Origin: Brachybacterium sp. Z12
Lineage (GTDB): Bacteria > Actinomycetota > Actinomycetes > Actinomycetales > Dermabacteraceae
DNA: 64,000 nt
NCBI RefSeq assembly: GCF_014400405.1
Contig: NZ_CP060496.1
Coordinates: forward strand, 2,852,001-2,916,000
Reading direction: 5' to 3'
In this document: in pieces, positions 27,593-39,026 of the stretch
How the letters are laid out: each line of letters opens with the position of its first letter
How positions within the stretch are numbered: position 1 is the first letter of the stretch
Notes under the pieces: generated by a model
Seen by the model: only the letters and a program-made list of their open reading frames with translations
Database searches by the model: none
Told to the model about the DNA's origin: nothing
Position numbers and translations under genes: made by a program

Positions 27593-27986
27593 TGCTGCGG
27601 TCCGCCCGGTCGTCCCGTCTGCGGGACGACCGGGGTCCGCCACCGCCGAGACCGCGATCGTGCTGCCCGTGGTGGTGGTCATGGTGATGGTCGTGCTGCT
27701 GACCGGTGCCGGGCTCGGCACACAGCTCCGACTCGAATCAGCGGCCCGCGGCGCAGCCCGGGAGCTGGCCCGCGGGGAGGAACCCTCCGCCGCGATCGCC
27801 GTCGCGCAGCAGATCGGGGGTGACGGCACCACGGTCGAGATCTCCACCGGAGGCGACTGGGCGCGGGTGGAGGTCGCCCGCACCCTGCAGGCCCCTGCGG
27901 GGGCGCTGTCCGGGGCGAGCTGGGAGCTCTCGGCCGATGCCGAAGCCCGTCTGGAACCGCACCTCCTCACCGGAGGTGCGCCATGA
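27592..27986 (+). CDS. TadE-like pseudopilin (frame break)
   Basis: About 131 residues. The N-terminus from ATG 27592 reads MLRSARSSRLRDDRG, and after restoring one G in the run 27632-27635 continues SATAETAIVLPVVVVMVMVVLL, the TadE motif (basic segment, Glu, hydrophobic helix). The rest is a small extracytoplasmic domain. Without the correction, the gene would lack its Glu-containing motif and ribosome binding site. It overlaps the next gene by four bases. Confidence 0.83.
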
Positions 27987-28315
27987 GCACCGGCGCCGCC
28001 TCGGTCCTGGCCTGGTCCGGTGCCGCCACCGCAGTCATCGGCGGCCTGTCCCTGCTCGGGACCGGGGCTCTCGCCCAGTCCCGGGCCGCCACCGCCGCGG
28101 ACCTCGCCTCCCTCGCCGGCGCCGATGCCCTCGCCGCCGCGCACGCCCAGCCCTGTGCGGTGGCCGGTGAGGCCGCCTCACGCAATGGGGCCGAGCTGCT
28201 CCGCTGCGAGCTGCGGGACTGGGATGTGCTGATCGAGGTCCAGGTCGATGCCGGCCCGCTCCCGGCGGCGAGCGCCCGCTCCCGGGCTGGCCCTGGACCG
28301 ACAGACCTGCCATGA
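27983..28315 (+). CDS. TadE/TadG-like secreted protein of the helicase/secretion neighbourhood
   Basis: A 110-residue protein with an N-terminal hydrophobic helix (VLAWSGAATAVIGGLSLLGTGAL) followed by the conserved AQSRAATAADLASLAGADAL segment and two Cys (QPCAVAG, LLRCEL). This is the Rv3654c-type TadE-like family found next to DEAD/DECH helicases. It ends the Tad operon and converges with the helicase gene 69 bp away. Confidence 0.82.
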   Translation: MSTGAASVLAWSGAATAVIGGLSLLGTGALAQSRAATAADLASLAGADALAAAHAQPCAVAGEAASRNGAELLRCELRDWDVLIEVQVDAGPLPAASARSRAGPGPTDLP

Positions 28316-28384
28316 GATCACCGCCTGCACGATCACCACCCCGGGCCGGCCCTCAGCGACGACTCCTCGTCGCACATGCCCCGC

Positions 28385-30836
28385 TCAGGGCTTCAGCAGC
28401 TCCAGCAGCCGGACGGCCTGCGGCTTCGAGAGCGGCTCGTTGCCGTTGCCGCACTTCGGAGACACCACGCAGGCGGGGCAGCCCGACTCGCAGCCGCACT
28501 CGCCGATCATGTCGGCGGTGGCTCGGAGCCAGGCATCTGCGTCGTCAGCCCCGCGCTCGGCGAAGCCGGCCCCGCCCGGAGCCCCGTCGTAGACGAAGAT
28601 CGTGGGCTCGCCGGTGTCCTCGTGGAGCGCCGCGGAGAGGCCGCCGATGTCCCAGCGGTCGCAGGTCGCCAGCAGCGGCAGCATCGAGATCGCGGCATGC
28701 TCGGCCGCGTGCAGCGCCCCGGGCAGCTCCTCGCCGGGGATCTCGGCGGCGTCGGTCCGCTCCCGCGGGATCACCCACCACACCGCCTTCGTGGTCAGGG
28801 TGCGCGGCGGCAGGTCCAGCGGATGCTGCGCGAGCACGGCCTGGGTGAACACATCACGCATCTGATAACCGGTGACCTGATCGGTGACGTCCACCGTGCC
28901 GAAGCACAGCTGCACCCCGCCCGACCACTGCACCTCACGATCGATCTGGCGGATCCGCAGGGTGGACGCCGACTGCGGATGGGTGGTGTGCAGCGGATCC
29001 TCGCGGCGCACGAACGCCGCCGCCTGCTCGACGTCCAGATGGTTCACCACATAGCTGCGTCCCTGGTGGAGGTAGACGGCGCCATCATGCACCTGGGTGT
29101 GCGCGCTCGCGGCGTCCACCGTGCCCAGCAGGACCCCGCTGGACTGCTCCACGATCCGCACCGGCTCCCCGCCGCTGCCTCGCAGGTCGGTGAGAGCGTG
29201 CGCGCGGACTCGCTCATCGTCCAGTACCAGCCGCTGGAGCGGGAACGCAGCACCCGCGGGCGGCGAGGGTGGTCAGCAGGTCACGGGCGGTGGGTCCGAA
29301 GATCCCCTCCTCGCCGTCGCGGATCGCGAGCTCCGAGGCGGCGGCGCACAGATGCGGGGTCATCACGTAGGGGTTGCCGGGGTCGAAGACGGACGCCTCG
29401 ACCTCCGCACCGAAGATCGTCTCGGGATGGTGGACCACATAGGTGTCCAGCGGATCCTCCCGTGCGACGAACAGCGCCAGCGCACCGCCGTCGGCGTCCT
29501 GGCGCCTGCCCGCGCGCCCGAACTGCTGCCACAGGGACGCCCGGGTGCCGGGCCAGCCCGCGACCACCACCGCATCCAGGCCCGCGATGTCGATCCCCAG
29601 CTCGAGGGCGTTGGTGGAGGCCAGCGCCTTCAGCTCGCCCGAGCGCAGATCGTCCTCCAGGGCGCGTCGTTCCCGGGCGAGGTAGCCGCCGCGATAGGCG
29701 GCCACCCGCGAGGCACGGTCCAGCAGGCCGGGAGCCCCCGTCTGCTCGGCCTTCTGCGTGAGCAGCCGTCGGGCGCCGCTGGAGACGAGCTCCGCCCCGC
29801 GCCGGGAGCGGGCGAAGACGAGGGTCTGCACCTCCCGCTCGACCAGATCGGCCAGGATCGTGGCGGCCTCGCTCGTCGCGGAGCGGCGCAGCGGATCCTC
29901 GGCACGCTTCGCGCCGCCACCCGCTGCGGGGCCGCTCTCCTCCTGCTCGGCCTCGTCGACCTGCTCGCCGCCGTCGGCCCATCGTGCCGGATCCCCGCGG
30001 CCGTCGACCCGGGTGCGGGTGCCCGGCTCCCACAGCCCGATCGTCAGCCCTGCCCGCGGGGAGCCGTCCTCGGTGACCGCCTCGACGTCCCGGCCGATCA
30101 GTCGCGAGGCGGACAGCTCCGGGCTAGCGGTGGTGGCGGAGGCGAGGATGAAGGTGGGGTCGGCGCGGTAGTGCGCGGCGATCCGGCGCAGGCGCCGCAT
30201 CACCATCGAGACGTGGCTGCCGAACACCCCGCGGTAGCTGTGACACTCATCGATCACCACGTAGCGCAGGGCCCGGAAGAAGTGCGCCCACTGCTCGTGC
30301 CCGGGAAGGATCCCGAAATGCAGCATGTCGGGGTTGGTCAGCACCACCGTGCCGTGGCGACGCACCCAGCGACGTTGCTCGGTGGGGGTGTCCCCGTCGT
30401 AGACCGCGACCCGGGCGTCGCGGATCCCGGCGCCGTCGGCCATCGCGGTGATGTTGGTGAGCTGATCCGCGGCGAGCGCCTTGGTGGGCGAAAGATACAG
30501 GGCGGTGGCACGTGGAGCCTCGTAGTCGTGCTCGCGGGCACCGACGGCGGTGAGCACCGGCAGCAGATAGGCCAGCGACTTGCCGGAGGCGGTGGCGGTG
30601 GCGAGCACCACGTCCTGGCCGTCGTGGGCGAGCTGCGCGGCCTGCTCCTGGTGGATCCACGGGGCGGTGATGCCGCGTTCCCCGAGGTGCTGGACCAGGC
30701 GCGGATCGGTCCATTCGGGGAAGCTGCCGCGACGGCCGGCGCGGGCGGGCCTGCGCTCGACATGGGTGAGGCAGGTGCGGCGGGTCAGCGGCGCGGTGAG
30801 ATCGGCGAGGAGGTCCTCGGCTGCACCAGCCCGCAT
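28385..30836 (-). CDS. DECH-box helicase with DUF1998, MrfA/YprA type (two frame breaks)
   Basis: Superfamily 2 helicase of the helicase/secretion neighbourhood, related to B. subtilis MrfA (YprA), which repairs mitomycin lesions. Motifs: TATASGKS near residue 82, VVIDECHSY near 193, LASATT, the QFGRAGRR motif VI, and a C-terminal DUF1998 with a four-Cys cluster (CGCESGCPAC...PKC). Frame breaks at 29253-29255 (missing G) and about 29200-29206 separate the helicase core from DUF1998; corrected length is about 817 residues, normal for the family. ATG 30836 is preceded by GAGGAG at short distance; GTG 30884 is an alternative. Divergent from the methyltransferase gene. Confidence 0.88.
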
Positions 30837-30931
30837 CCGCTCCTCGCTCCCCGCGCATCCCCACAGGGCCTGCGCATATCGCACACCTGATCTCCGGTCC
30901 GGCCCCAGGTGCCTGATGCACAATCGTAGCC

Positions 30932-32491
30932 ATGTCGACCGACTCCCCGACCCCGACCCCTCGCGTGCTGACCGCGGAGGTCGAGGCCCTGCGTGCAGAT
31001 CTCACCGCCGGCCGGTACCTGAGCACCCGGATCGAGGAGCTGCTGGGGCCGGTCGCCTCCGCGGCGCTGCGCCGCGAGAACCCGGTCCCGGCCCGTCGCG
31101 TGCTCGAGCCGCTCGAGGATCCAGCAGCGATCCTGCTGCGCCTCTTCACCCTCGGCGCTGTCATCGCCCGCACACAGCTGGAGGCAGCGCTGCCCACCCT
31201 CGGCATCGACGGCGCGCTGCGCCTGGGCCTGGTGGCCCCGGTCGGCGAGGAGCCCGGCGCCCCGCTGCGGGCGCTGCTGGACCTCGCCCCGTACTCGGCG
31301 CAGGACGACGCCGGCGATATCGACTGGTGGATCGCCTCGGACCTGTCCGAGCTCGCCACCGGCGCACCGCTCGGAGCGGAGCACGTGCTCGGGGTGGGCG
31401 GCGCCTCCCTGACCCTGGCACGGATCACGCCGCGCGAACGCACCGGGAAGGTGCTGGACCTGGGCTGCGGCGGAGGTATTCAGGCCCTGCACGCCTCGCG
31501 TCATGCCGAGCACGTGGTGGGCACGGACCTGTCCGAGCGGGCGCTCGCCTTCGCGGCCTTCAACGCGGCGCTGAACGGCATCGATCTCGAGCTGCGGCAG
31601 GGCTCTCTGCTGGAACCGGTCGCCGGGGAGACCTTCGACCTGATCGTCTCCAACCCGCCGTTCGTGATCACCCCGCGCACCCTCGCCGATGAGGACGCCA
31701 CCTGGACCTACCGCGACGGCGGCCGCGCCGGGGACGCGCTGCTCGCGGAGCTGCTGCAGGAGCTGCCCGGGCACCTCGCGCCCGGTGGCAGCGCCGTGAT
31801 GCTCGGCAACTGGGAGATCCGCGAAGGTGAGGACTGGGACACCCATCCGCGACGCTGGATGGAGCCGGCGACCGTCGACGGCGTGGACGCCTGGGTGCTG
31901 CAGCGTGAGCAGGAGGACCCCGCGCAGTACGCGGAGACCTGGATCCGCGATGGCGGCATCACCGCCCGCGATGCCCGCTGGCCCGTGCTGATGGGCGCGT
32001 GGCTGGATGATCTCGCGGCCCGCGAGGTGGAGGCGATCGGCTTCGGCTATCTGCTGCTGCGCCGCCCCGGCAGCGCCATCGACCGACCCGGGGTGCTGCG
32101 CACCGAGCAGGTGCCCGGCACCGGCAGCGGCACTCTGGCCGACCATCTCGCCGCTTCCCTGCGCACCCTCGACGTGCTCGAGGGGCTCGACGACGAGGCG
32201 CTCGCCGCCTCCCGCCCGGTGCGTGCGGAGGATGTGGTCGAGCGCCGCCACCTCACGCCCGGGCAGTGGGACCCGATGCTCATCGAGCTGGTCCAGGGCG
32301 CCGGCTTCGCCCGTGCGGTACCCGCTGACCAGCAGCTCGCCGCGACCGTCGGCGCCCTGGACGGGACGCTCACCCTCGGGCAGGTGCTCGCGGCCGTCTG
32401 CGCCCTGACCGACGTCGATCCGGACGAGGCGCGGCAGCGCGTGCTCCCGGCGGTGCGCGAGCTGCTGATCACTCGGATGGTGACCCTGTGA
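30932..32491 (+). CDS. SAM-dependent methyltransferase, HemK-like with NPPF motif
   Basis: A 519-residue protein of an actinobacterial methyltransferase family. An N-terminal helical domain (1-160) precedes the Rossmann domain with motif I VLDLGCGGGIQAL near 173 and the catalytic SNPPF motif near 236, as in enzymes that methylate exocyclic or side-chain amide nitrogens. A further C-terminal domain of about 180 residues follows. In M. tuberculosis the corresponding gene also lies near topA. The target is unknown. The stop overlaps the PAP2 gene start. Confidence 0.82.
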   Translation: MSTDSPTPTPRVLTAEVEALRADLTAGRYLSTRIEELLGPVASAALRRENPVPARRVLEPLEDPAAILLRLFTLGAVIARTQLEAALPTLGIDGALRLGLVAPVGEEPGAPLRALLDLAPYSAQDDAGDIDWWIASDLSELATGAPLGAEHVLGVGGASLTLARITPRERTGKVLDLGCGGGIQALHASRHAEHVVGTDLSERALAFAAFNAALNGIDLELRQGSLLEPVAGETFDLIVSNPPFVITPRTLADEDATWTYRDGGRAGDALLAELLQELPGHLAPGGSAVMLGNWEIREGEDWDTHPRRWMEPATVDGVDAWVLQREQEDPAQYAETWIRDGGITARDARWPVLMGAWLDDLAAREVEAIGFGYLLLRRPGSAIDRPGVLRTEQVPGTGSGTLADHLAASLRTLDVLEGLDDEALAASRPVRAEDVVERRHLTPGQWDPMLIELVQGAGFARAVPADQQLAATVGALDGTLTLGQVLAAVCALTDVDPDEARQRVLPAVRELLITRMVTL

Positions 32492-33462
32492 GCGGGCGCG
32501 TCGGGCCCGGAGCGCGCGTCGGCGGCCTCGCCCGGCCTCTGCTCTCCCTGCTGGCCGCCGCGGTCTGCGCGGCCGCGATCGTGGCGCTGGCTCGCACGGC
32601 GGTCGGCACTGCGAGCGGGCAGCGGCTGGACCAGCTGATCCTCTCCGGCGCGAAGGCCCACGAGGGCCCGCTGTCGCAGTACGCCGAGCTGGCGGTCCAC
32701 TCGGTGAGCCTGCCGGTGGTCGGTGTCCTGCTCGCGCTGGCGGCGGTGCTGGTGCTGCTGCGTCGGCGCTTTTCCCTGCTGATCCCGCTCACCGCCCTGG
32801 TGCTCGGCGCGAACCTCACCACCCAGGTGATCAAGCATGTCCTGGTGACCCGGCAGGCGCTGGGCCCGGGCATCGACATCACCCCCAACTCCTTCCCCTC
32901 CGGGCACACCACGCTCGCTGCCAGCGCGATGATCGCGCTGGTGCTGGCGGGCGGCCGGGCCCGGGTGGTGCTCGCGCCCGCCGGAGCCCTGTGGACCATC
33001 GCCGCCGGGCTCGGCACGCTGGTGGTCGGCTGGCACCGGCCCAGCGACGTGATCGGGGCGATCGCGGTCGTCGCGGCCTGGACGTTCCTGGTCCTCGCCG
33101 TCGACGGGCTCCACACCCGGAGCCGACGCGCTCGGGCCACCGCCCACCCGGGACGCGGGCGCCGACGCCGGCGCCGAGGAGTCGACGGCGCTGATCCCGC
33201 CGCCGCCCCGCGCCTCGGCGCGCCGACCATGACGGTGGCGGCTCTACTCGGCCTCGGCGGCGTCGCCGGGCTCGCCCTCGGGGTGATCGGCCTGCTCTCC
33301 GTCCCGCTCCCGTTGGACCTCCACGACGCCTCCCAGCAGCTGGACGCCTTCCGCGCCACCGCGGAGCTGATCGCCGGGGGCACCAGCGCCTGGATGGCGC
33401 TGGTGCTGGTGCTGCGCACGCCGATCTCACACCGGACCCGCACGAAGGAGCGTGTACCGTGA
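32488..33462 (+). CDS. PAP2-family phosphatase
   Basis: A 324-residue membrane protein. The three PAP2 motifs are present: KHVLVTRQ, PSGHTT and GWHRPSDVIG (motif 3 with the catalytic His). Six hydrophobic segments surround them; an Arg-rich loop (about residues 210-235) and two extra C-terminal membrane segments follow. Probably dephosphorylates undecaprenyl pyrophosphate or a lipid phosphate. GTG 32488 overlaps the methyltransferase stop. Confidence 0.85.
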   Translation: MSGRVGPGARVGGLARPLLSLLAAAVCAAAIVALARTAVGTASGQRLDQLILSGAKAHEGPLSQYAELAVHSVSLPVVGVLLALAAVLVLLRRRFSLLIPLTALVLGANLTTQVIKHVLVTRQALGPGIDITPNSFPSGHTTLAASAMIALVLAGGRARVVLAPAGALWTIAAGLGTLVVGWHRPSDVIGAIAVVAAWTFLVLAVDGLHTRSRRARATAHPGRGRRRRRRGVDGADPAAAPRLGAPTMTVAALLGLGGVAGLALGVIGLLSVPLPLDLHDASQQLDAFRATAELIAGGTSAWMALVLVLRTPISHRTRTKERVP

Positions 33463-33565
33463 ACACTCGCCGAGCGCTGTGGATGCGTCCGGTTCATCTC
33501 GGACCACGGCATTCGGCCAGGGCGGACGGGCCGCGACATGACGCGGCGAGGAAGGACACATCAAC

Positions 33566-36284
33566 GTGACAGGCGGACGACATCTGGTGATCGTCGAGTC
33601 CCCGGCGAAGGCACGCACCATCGCGCGCTATCTCGGAGACGACTACATCGTCCAGGCCTCGGTGGGGCACATCCGCGACATCCCGGTGCCGCGTGACCTG
33701 CCTGCCGAGATGAAGAAGGGCCCGTACGGGAAGTTCGGGGTCGACGTCGAGGGTGACTTCGATCCGTACTACATCGTCAGCCCCGACAAGAAGAAGACCG
33801 TCGCTGAGCTCAAGAAGGCCCTCAAGGACGCCGACACCCTCTACCTCGCCACGGATGAGGACCGCGAGGGCGAGGCGATCGCCTGGCACCTGCTGGAGAC
33901 TCTCAAGCCCAAGAAGTCCCTGCCGGTCAAGCGCATGGTGTTCCACGAGATCACCAAGGACGCGATCCTCGCAGCGCTCGAGAACACCCGCGAGATCGAC
34001 TCCCACCTGGTCGATGCGCAGGAGACCCGGCGCATCCTGGACCGTCTGGTGGGCTTCGAGCTCTCGCCGGTGCTGTGGCGCAAGATCAAGCCGTCCCTCT
34101 CGGCCGGCCGTGTGCAGTCCGTCGCCACCCGCCTGGTGGTCGAGCGCGAGCGCGAGCGGATGGCGTTCGTCGCCGCCGACTACTGGGACATCACCGGCAC
34201 GTTCGGTGCTGAGGCGGAGAAGTTCAGCGCCAAGATCCAGACCGTCGACGGGGCACGCGTCGCCAGCGGCTCGGATTTCGCCGACGACGGCACGCTGAAG
34301 CCGAAGGCCAAGAACGCCACGGTCCTCACCGAGGAGTCCACGCAGGTCCTGGTGGAGGCGCTCACCGATGCACCGGCCACCGTGGCCGCGCTCGAGTCCA
34401 AGCCGTACACCCGGCGCCCGGCGGCCCCGTTCACCACGTCCTCGCTCCAGCAGGAAGCCTCCCGCAAGCTGCGCCTGGGCGCCCGCCAGGCGATGCGGGT
34501 CGCGCAGTCGCTGTACGAGAACGGCTACATCACCTACATGCGTACCGACTCGGTGACGCTCTCGGGTGAGGCGATCAAGGCCTCCCGTGCGCAGGCCGCG
34601 GAGCTGTACGGCTCGCAGTACGTGCCGGACAAGCCGCGCATCTACCAGTCGAAGTCGCAGGGCGCCCAGGAGGCGCACGAGGCGATCCGCCCCGCCGGGG
34701 ACCGCTTCCGCACCCCCGCGGACGTCTCCGGCTCCCTCTCGGGGATGAGTTCCGCCTGTACGAGCTGATCTGGAAGCGCACCATCGCCTCTCAGATGGCC
34801 GACGCCAAGGGCACCACCTCCACCGTGGAGCTGCTGCTCGAGCAGAACTCCCGGACCGCGACCTTCCGCGCCGCCGGCACCGTGATCACCTTCCGCGGCT
34901 TCCTCGCGGCCTATGAGGAGGGTCGCGACGCCAGCCGCTACAAGGACGACGAGTCCGACAAGGGCTCCGACAAGCGCCTGCCGCAGATGGAGGAGGGGCA
35001 GAAGCTCGAAACCCGCGAGCTCACCCCGGATGGCCACTCCACCACCCCTCCCCCGCGCTACACCGAGGCCTCGCTGGTCCGCGCCCTCGAGGAGCGCGGC
35101 ATCGGCCGACCCTCGACCTACGCCTCGACCGTCGCGACGGTCCAGGACCGCGGCTACGTGCTGCGCCGCGGCACCGCGCTGGTGCCCAGCTGGACCGCCT
35201 TCGCGGTGGTGCGGCTGCTGGAGGAGCACTTCGGGCCGTTCATCGACTACGACTTCACCGCGCAGATGGAGCAGCAGCTGGACCGCATGGCCCAGGGCGA
35301 CCTCGCGCGCTCGGAGTACCTGAAGAACTTCTACCTCTCCGACGGCACCGACGGCCCGATCGGTCTCAAGCCGATGGTCGACAACCTCGGCGAGATCGAC
35401 GCCCGTGCGATCAACAGCATCGAGATCGGTGAGGGCATCACCCTGCGGGTGGGCCGCTATGGCGCATATGTCGAGCAGATCGCCCGGGACGAGGAGGGTA
35501 CCCCGATCGAGGGTGCTGACCCGCGGCGCGCGAACGTCTCGGACGAGGTCGCCCCCGACGAGCTCACCGTCGAGAAGGCGAAGGAGATGCTCGAGCGGGC
35601 CAAGGACGACGGCCGCGTGCTGGGCACCGACCCGGAGACGGGTCACGAGATCGTCGCCAAGGACGGCCGCTATGGCCCCTACGTCACCGAGATCCTCCCC
35701 GACCCCGAGGAGACCGGTGGCAAGAAGGTCCCGAAGTCGAAGCAGCCCAAGCCCCGCACCGGCTCGCTGCTGAAGTCGATGGACCTGTCCACGGTCTCCC
35801 TCGAGGATGCGCTGAAGCTGCTGAGCCTGCCCCGCGTGGTCGGCACCACCGAGGACGGCACCGAGATCACCGCCCAGAACGGCCGCTACGGGCCGTACAT
35901 GAAGAAGGGCACCGACTCCCGCTCCCTGGAGACCGAGGACCAGATCTTCTCGATCACCATGGAGGAGGCCGAGAAGATCTACGCCCAGCCCAAGACTCGG
36001 GGCCGGGCCGCGGCCAAGCCCCCGCTGAAAGAGCTGGGCACCGATCCGACCAGTGAGAAGCCGATCGTGATCAGGACGGGCGCTTCGGTCCGTACATCAC
36101 CGACGGCACCACCAACGTCTCCCTCCGCGCGACCGAGAAGGTCGAGGAGATCACGGAGAAGGTCGCCATCGAGAAGCTCGCCGAGAAGCGTGCGAAGGGG
36201 CCGGCCAAGAAGCCTGCCGCCAAGCGCGCTCCGGCGAAGAAGAGCACGACCACGAAGAAGGCCCCGGCCGCGAAGAAGAAGTGA
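33566..36284 (+). CDS. topA: DNA topoisomerase I (two frame breaks)
   Basis: Relaxes negative supercoils. The TOPRIM domain is at the N-terminus (LVIVESPAKARTIARYLG, ATDEDREGEAIAWHLLE). The catalytic Tyr lies in GYITYMRTDSVTL near residue 320. C-terminal repeats (GRYGAYVEQI, DGRYGPYVTEIL, NGRYGPYMKKG) precede a Lys/Ala-rich tail typical of actinobacterial TopA. The frame breaks at 34741-34744 (four G where five are needed) and at 36073 (one missing A in IKDGRFGPY). Corrected length is about 906 residues, as expected. GTG 33566 has GAAGGA upstream. An essential gene, so the breaks are almost certainly errors in the sequence. Confidence 0.95.
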
Positions 36285-36317
36285 CGGGCACGGCTGCCTG
36301 ACGCAGCACCGCCCGGC

Positions 36318-36356
36318 AGGAGGGGCACGGACCGCACAGCGGCCCGTGCCCCTCCT
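36318..36356 (+). terminator. Terminator of topA
   Basis: Perfect 13-bp arms (36318-36330, 36344-36356) of a mostly G-C stem, 34 bp after the topA stop, followed by TCGTCGT. Confidence 0.8.
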
Positions 36357-36528
36357 TCGTCGTGCCTGCGCCGCTCCGACAGGCGCGGCGACCATCCGGT
36401 CCGGGCCGCGCCCCGGACCGCTGGGCCGTCCTCCCTGACGCGCCGCGTCGCTGCTCGGTCACCAGCGTCATCACGACCGGTCTACAGTGTGACCACCAGC
36501 ACGTTGCAGACTCACGAAGGAGTGACTC

Positions 36529-37873
36529 ATGAATCGACGCCTGAGCAGGCGGGGGTTCTGTCGGGAGCCGCAGCCACCGCGGCCGTCGGCATGACCGGGT
36601 GCCTGCAGAACCCCGATCCGAACCGCGGGGGAGGTGGTGGATCCGACGCCTATGTCGAAGGGGACGTCCCCGGGCCGGGCTCGGTGACCGTCCTCGGTGC
36701 CTTCGGCGGGCAGGAGGAGGAAGCCTTCAGAGCCTCTCTCGCCCCGTTCGAGGAGGAGACCGGCATCACGGTCAACTACACCCCGGACCAGGACTTCACC
36801 ACCACCATCCAGCAGCGCGTCAACTCCGGGGACGCCCCGGACGTGGCACTGTTCCCCCAGCCCGGCGGCCTGTTCGACCTCGCCGCCAAGGGGTACGTCA
36901 CCGCGATCGACGCCTTCCTGGACTACGACGCGCTGGACTCGACGCTGATCCCGGGCTTCCTGGACTCCGCCCGCCACCAGGGCCGGGTCTACGGCGCCCC
37001 GATGCGCCTGGCCTGCAAGTCGCTGATCTGGTACCCGAAGAAGGCGTACGAGGAGGGCGGTTGGTCGGACCAGCCCGCCACCATGCAGGAGCTCTACGGC
37101 ATCACCGACGAGATCAAGGCCAGCGGCATCGCCCCCTGGTCCGACGGCTGGAACGCCGACCAGGCCACCGGCTGGGTGGGGACCGACTGGCTCGAGAGGA
37201 GTTCATGCTCCGCGTCCACGGCCCCGAGATCTACGACGACTGGATCTACCACCGGATCCCCTTCAACGCCCCCGAGGTGGTCGAGGTCTTCGACCTCCTC
37301 GGCGAGCTGCTCCTGACCGAGGGGAATGTCCTCGGCGGCACCTCCACCATCCTCAACACCCCGTTCTCCGAGGCTCCGCTGCCGCTGTTCGAGGATCCGG
37401 CACGCGCGATGTTCGTGCGGCAGGGCAACTTCGTCACGGGATTCCTCCCCGAGGACATCTTGGCGAACATGGACGAGGAGCTGGGCGTGTTCGCGATGCC
37501 CACCTGGGAGGGCGGCTTCGAGGGCCAGCCCATCCTGGGCGGCGGCGACCTGGCCGCGCTGTTCACCCTCAACGACGACGCGGTCGCGCTGATGAAGTTC
37601 ATGACCGCCCCGGAGTTCGGCGCCGAATGGGCGCAGGCAGGCGGCTGGCTCAGTCCGCACAAGACCTTCGACGTCTCCCATTACGCCGACGAGACCACCC
37701 GGCGCGTCGCCGAGATCGCCTCGAACGCAGAGGTGTTCCGGTACGACGGCTCCGACGTCATGCCCAACGCCGTCGGCGGCGGCACCTTCTGGACCGGGAT
37801 GATCGACTGGCTGAACGGGTCGAAGACCGCTCAGGAGGTCTGCGACGAGATCGAGGCCGGGTGGCCGCAATGA
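36529..37873 (+). CDS. Sugar ABC transporter substrate-binding lipoprotein, alpha-glucoside type (two frame breaks)
   Basis: CUT1-family extracellular sugar receptor. ATG 36529 has AAGGAG eight bases upstream. After one G is restored in the run 36551-36555, the start reads as a twin-arginine-like MNRRLSRRG with a hydrophobic segment and lipobox MTGC. The mature domain shows family patterns such as NSGDAPDVALFPQPG, YGAPMRLACKSLIWYPK and MKFMTAPEFGAEWAQAGGWLSPH. A second break lies at about 37196-37199 (WLE/EFML). Corrected length is about 448 residues. The closest pattern is AglE-like alpha-glucoside binding proteins. It is followed by two permeases in an overlapping operon. Confidence 0.88.
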
Positions 37874-39026
37874 CCACCACGGCTGTCCGGAGCCAGGAAC
37901 CCGCGCCGGAGACTGAGCCCCGACGGCGCGCGGGCTCCCCCGCGCGGCCCGCGCTGCTGATCGTGGGAGCCATCGGTCTGGTCGTGACCGCGTGGCTGGT
38001 GTGCAACGCCTTCCTCGCCTTCGCCTACCACCCGGGATGGTTCCTCAACAGCAAGATCCTCATCGGCCTGCTCGGCCTGGTGTTCGGCATCGGCGGGGCG
38101 GTCGTCTTCTTCCGCTTCTTGAACATGGTGATCGAGGGGATGCCCTCCCGCCTGAGCGAAGGGCTGATCCCGTACGCCTTCCTGCTCCCGGCGCTGTCGC
38201 TGCTGGGGCTGATGCTGCTGTACCCGACGGTGCAGACGGTGGTGTACTCCTTCGCCAACGCCGACTCCACCGGCTGGGTGGGGCTCGAGAACTACACGAC
38301 GATCTTCTCCACGGGCGAGTTCTGGCAGGCGCTGCTGAACAACGTCCTGTGGATCCTGATCGTCCCGATCATCACCGTCGCCTTCGGTCTGGCCGTCGCG
38401 GTGCTGGCGGACAAGCTCTCCCCGCAGGGGGAGAAGATCTCGAAGTCCCTGATCTTCCTGCCGATGTCGATCAGCTTCGTGGGCGCCTCGACCATCTGGG
38501 GCCTGATCTACACCTTCCGAGCACCCGACACCAACCAGACCGGGCTGCTCAACGCGATCCTGGTCGGCCTCGGCGGCGACCCGCAGCCATGGCTGCAGAT
38601 CGACTCCGCCCGGCTGAACTCCCTGCTGCTGATGGTGATCCTGATCTGGCTGCAGACCGGTTTCGCGATGGTGCTCATCAGCTCGGCCATCAAGGGCGTC
38701 CCCGAGGACACCATCGAGGCCGGGCGGATGGACGGGGCCAGCGAGATCCGCATCTTCTGGCAGGTCGTCTTCCCCAGGTGCGCCCCACCCTGCTGGCCGT
38801 GTTCATCACGGTGCTGATCCTCGTGCTGAAGGTCTTCGACATCATCTACGTGATGACCAACGGTCGCGACAACTCCGATGTGATCGCGAACCTGTTCTTC
38901 CGCAAGCTGTTCGTGGAGCAGCAGGCCGGCCAGGCCTCGGCGATCGTGGTGGTCCTGCTGCTGATGGTGGTGCCGATCCTGATCTTCCAGGTGCGGTCCT
39001 ACAAGGCACAGGAGGCGAACCGATGA
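37870..39026 (+). CDS. Sugar ABC transporter permease, MalF/AglF type (frame break)
   Basis: Membrane subunit of the CUT1 importer. Two N-terminal membrane segments (about residues 30-80) precede the core transport domain, as in AglF. The EAA loop reads EDTIEAGRMDGASEIRIFWQVVFP and is interrupted at the C-run 38772-38775, where one C is missing; the corrected frame continues QVRPTLLAVFITVLI and ends at 39026. Length about 385 residues. Overlaps both neighbours by four bases. Confidence 0.9.

Noticed and set aside
33841..34467. Programmed frameshifting in topA, tmk or holB
   Set aside because: dnaX-type slippery sites are not present at the breaks, the breaks are at many unrelated genes, and most need simple restoration of a base, so sequencing error is the better explanation.
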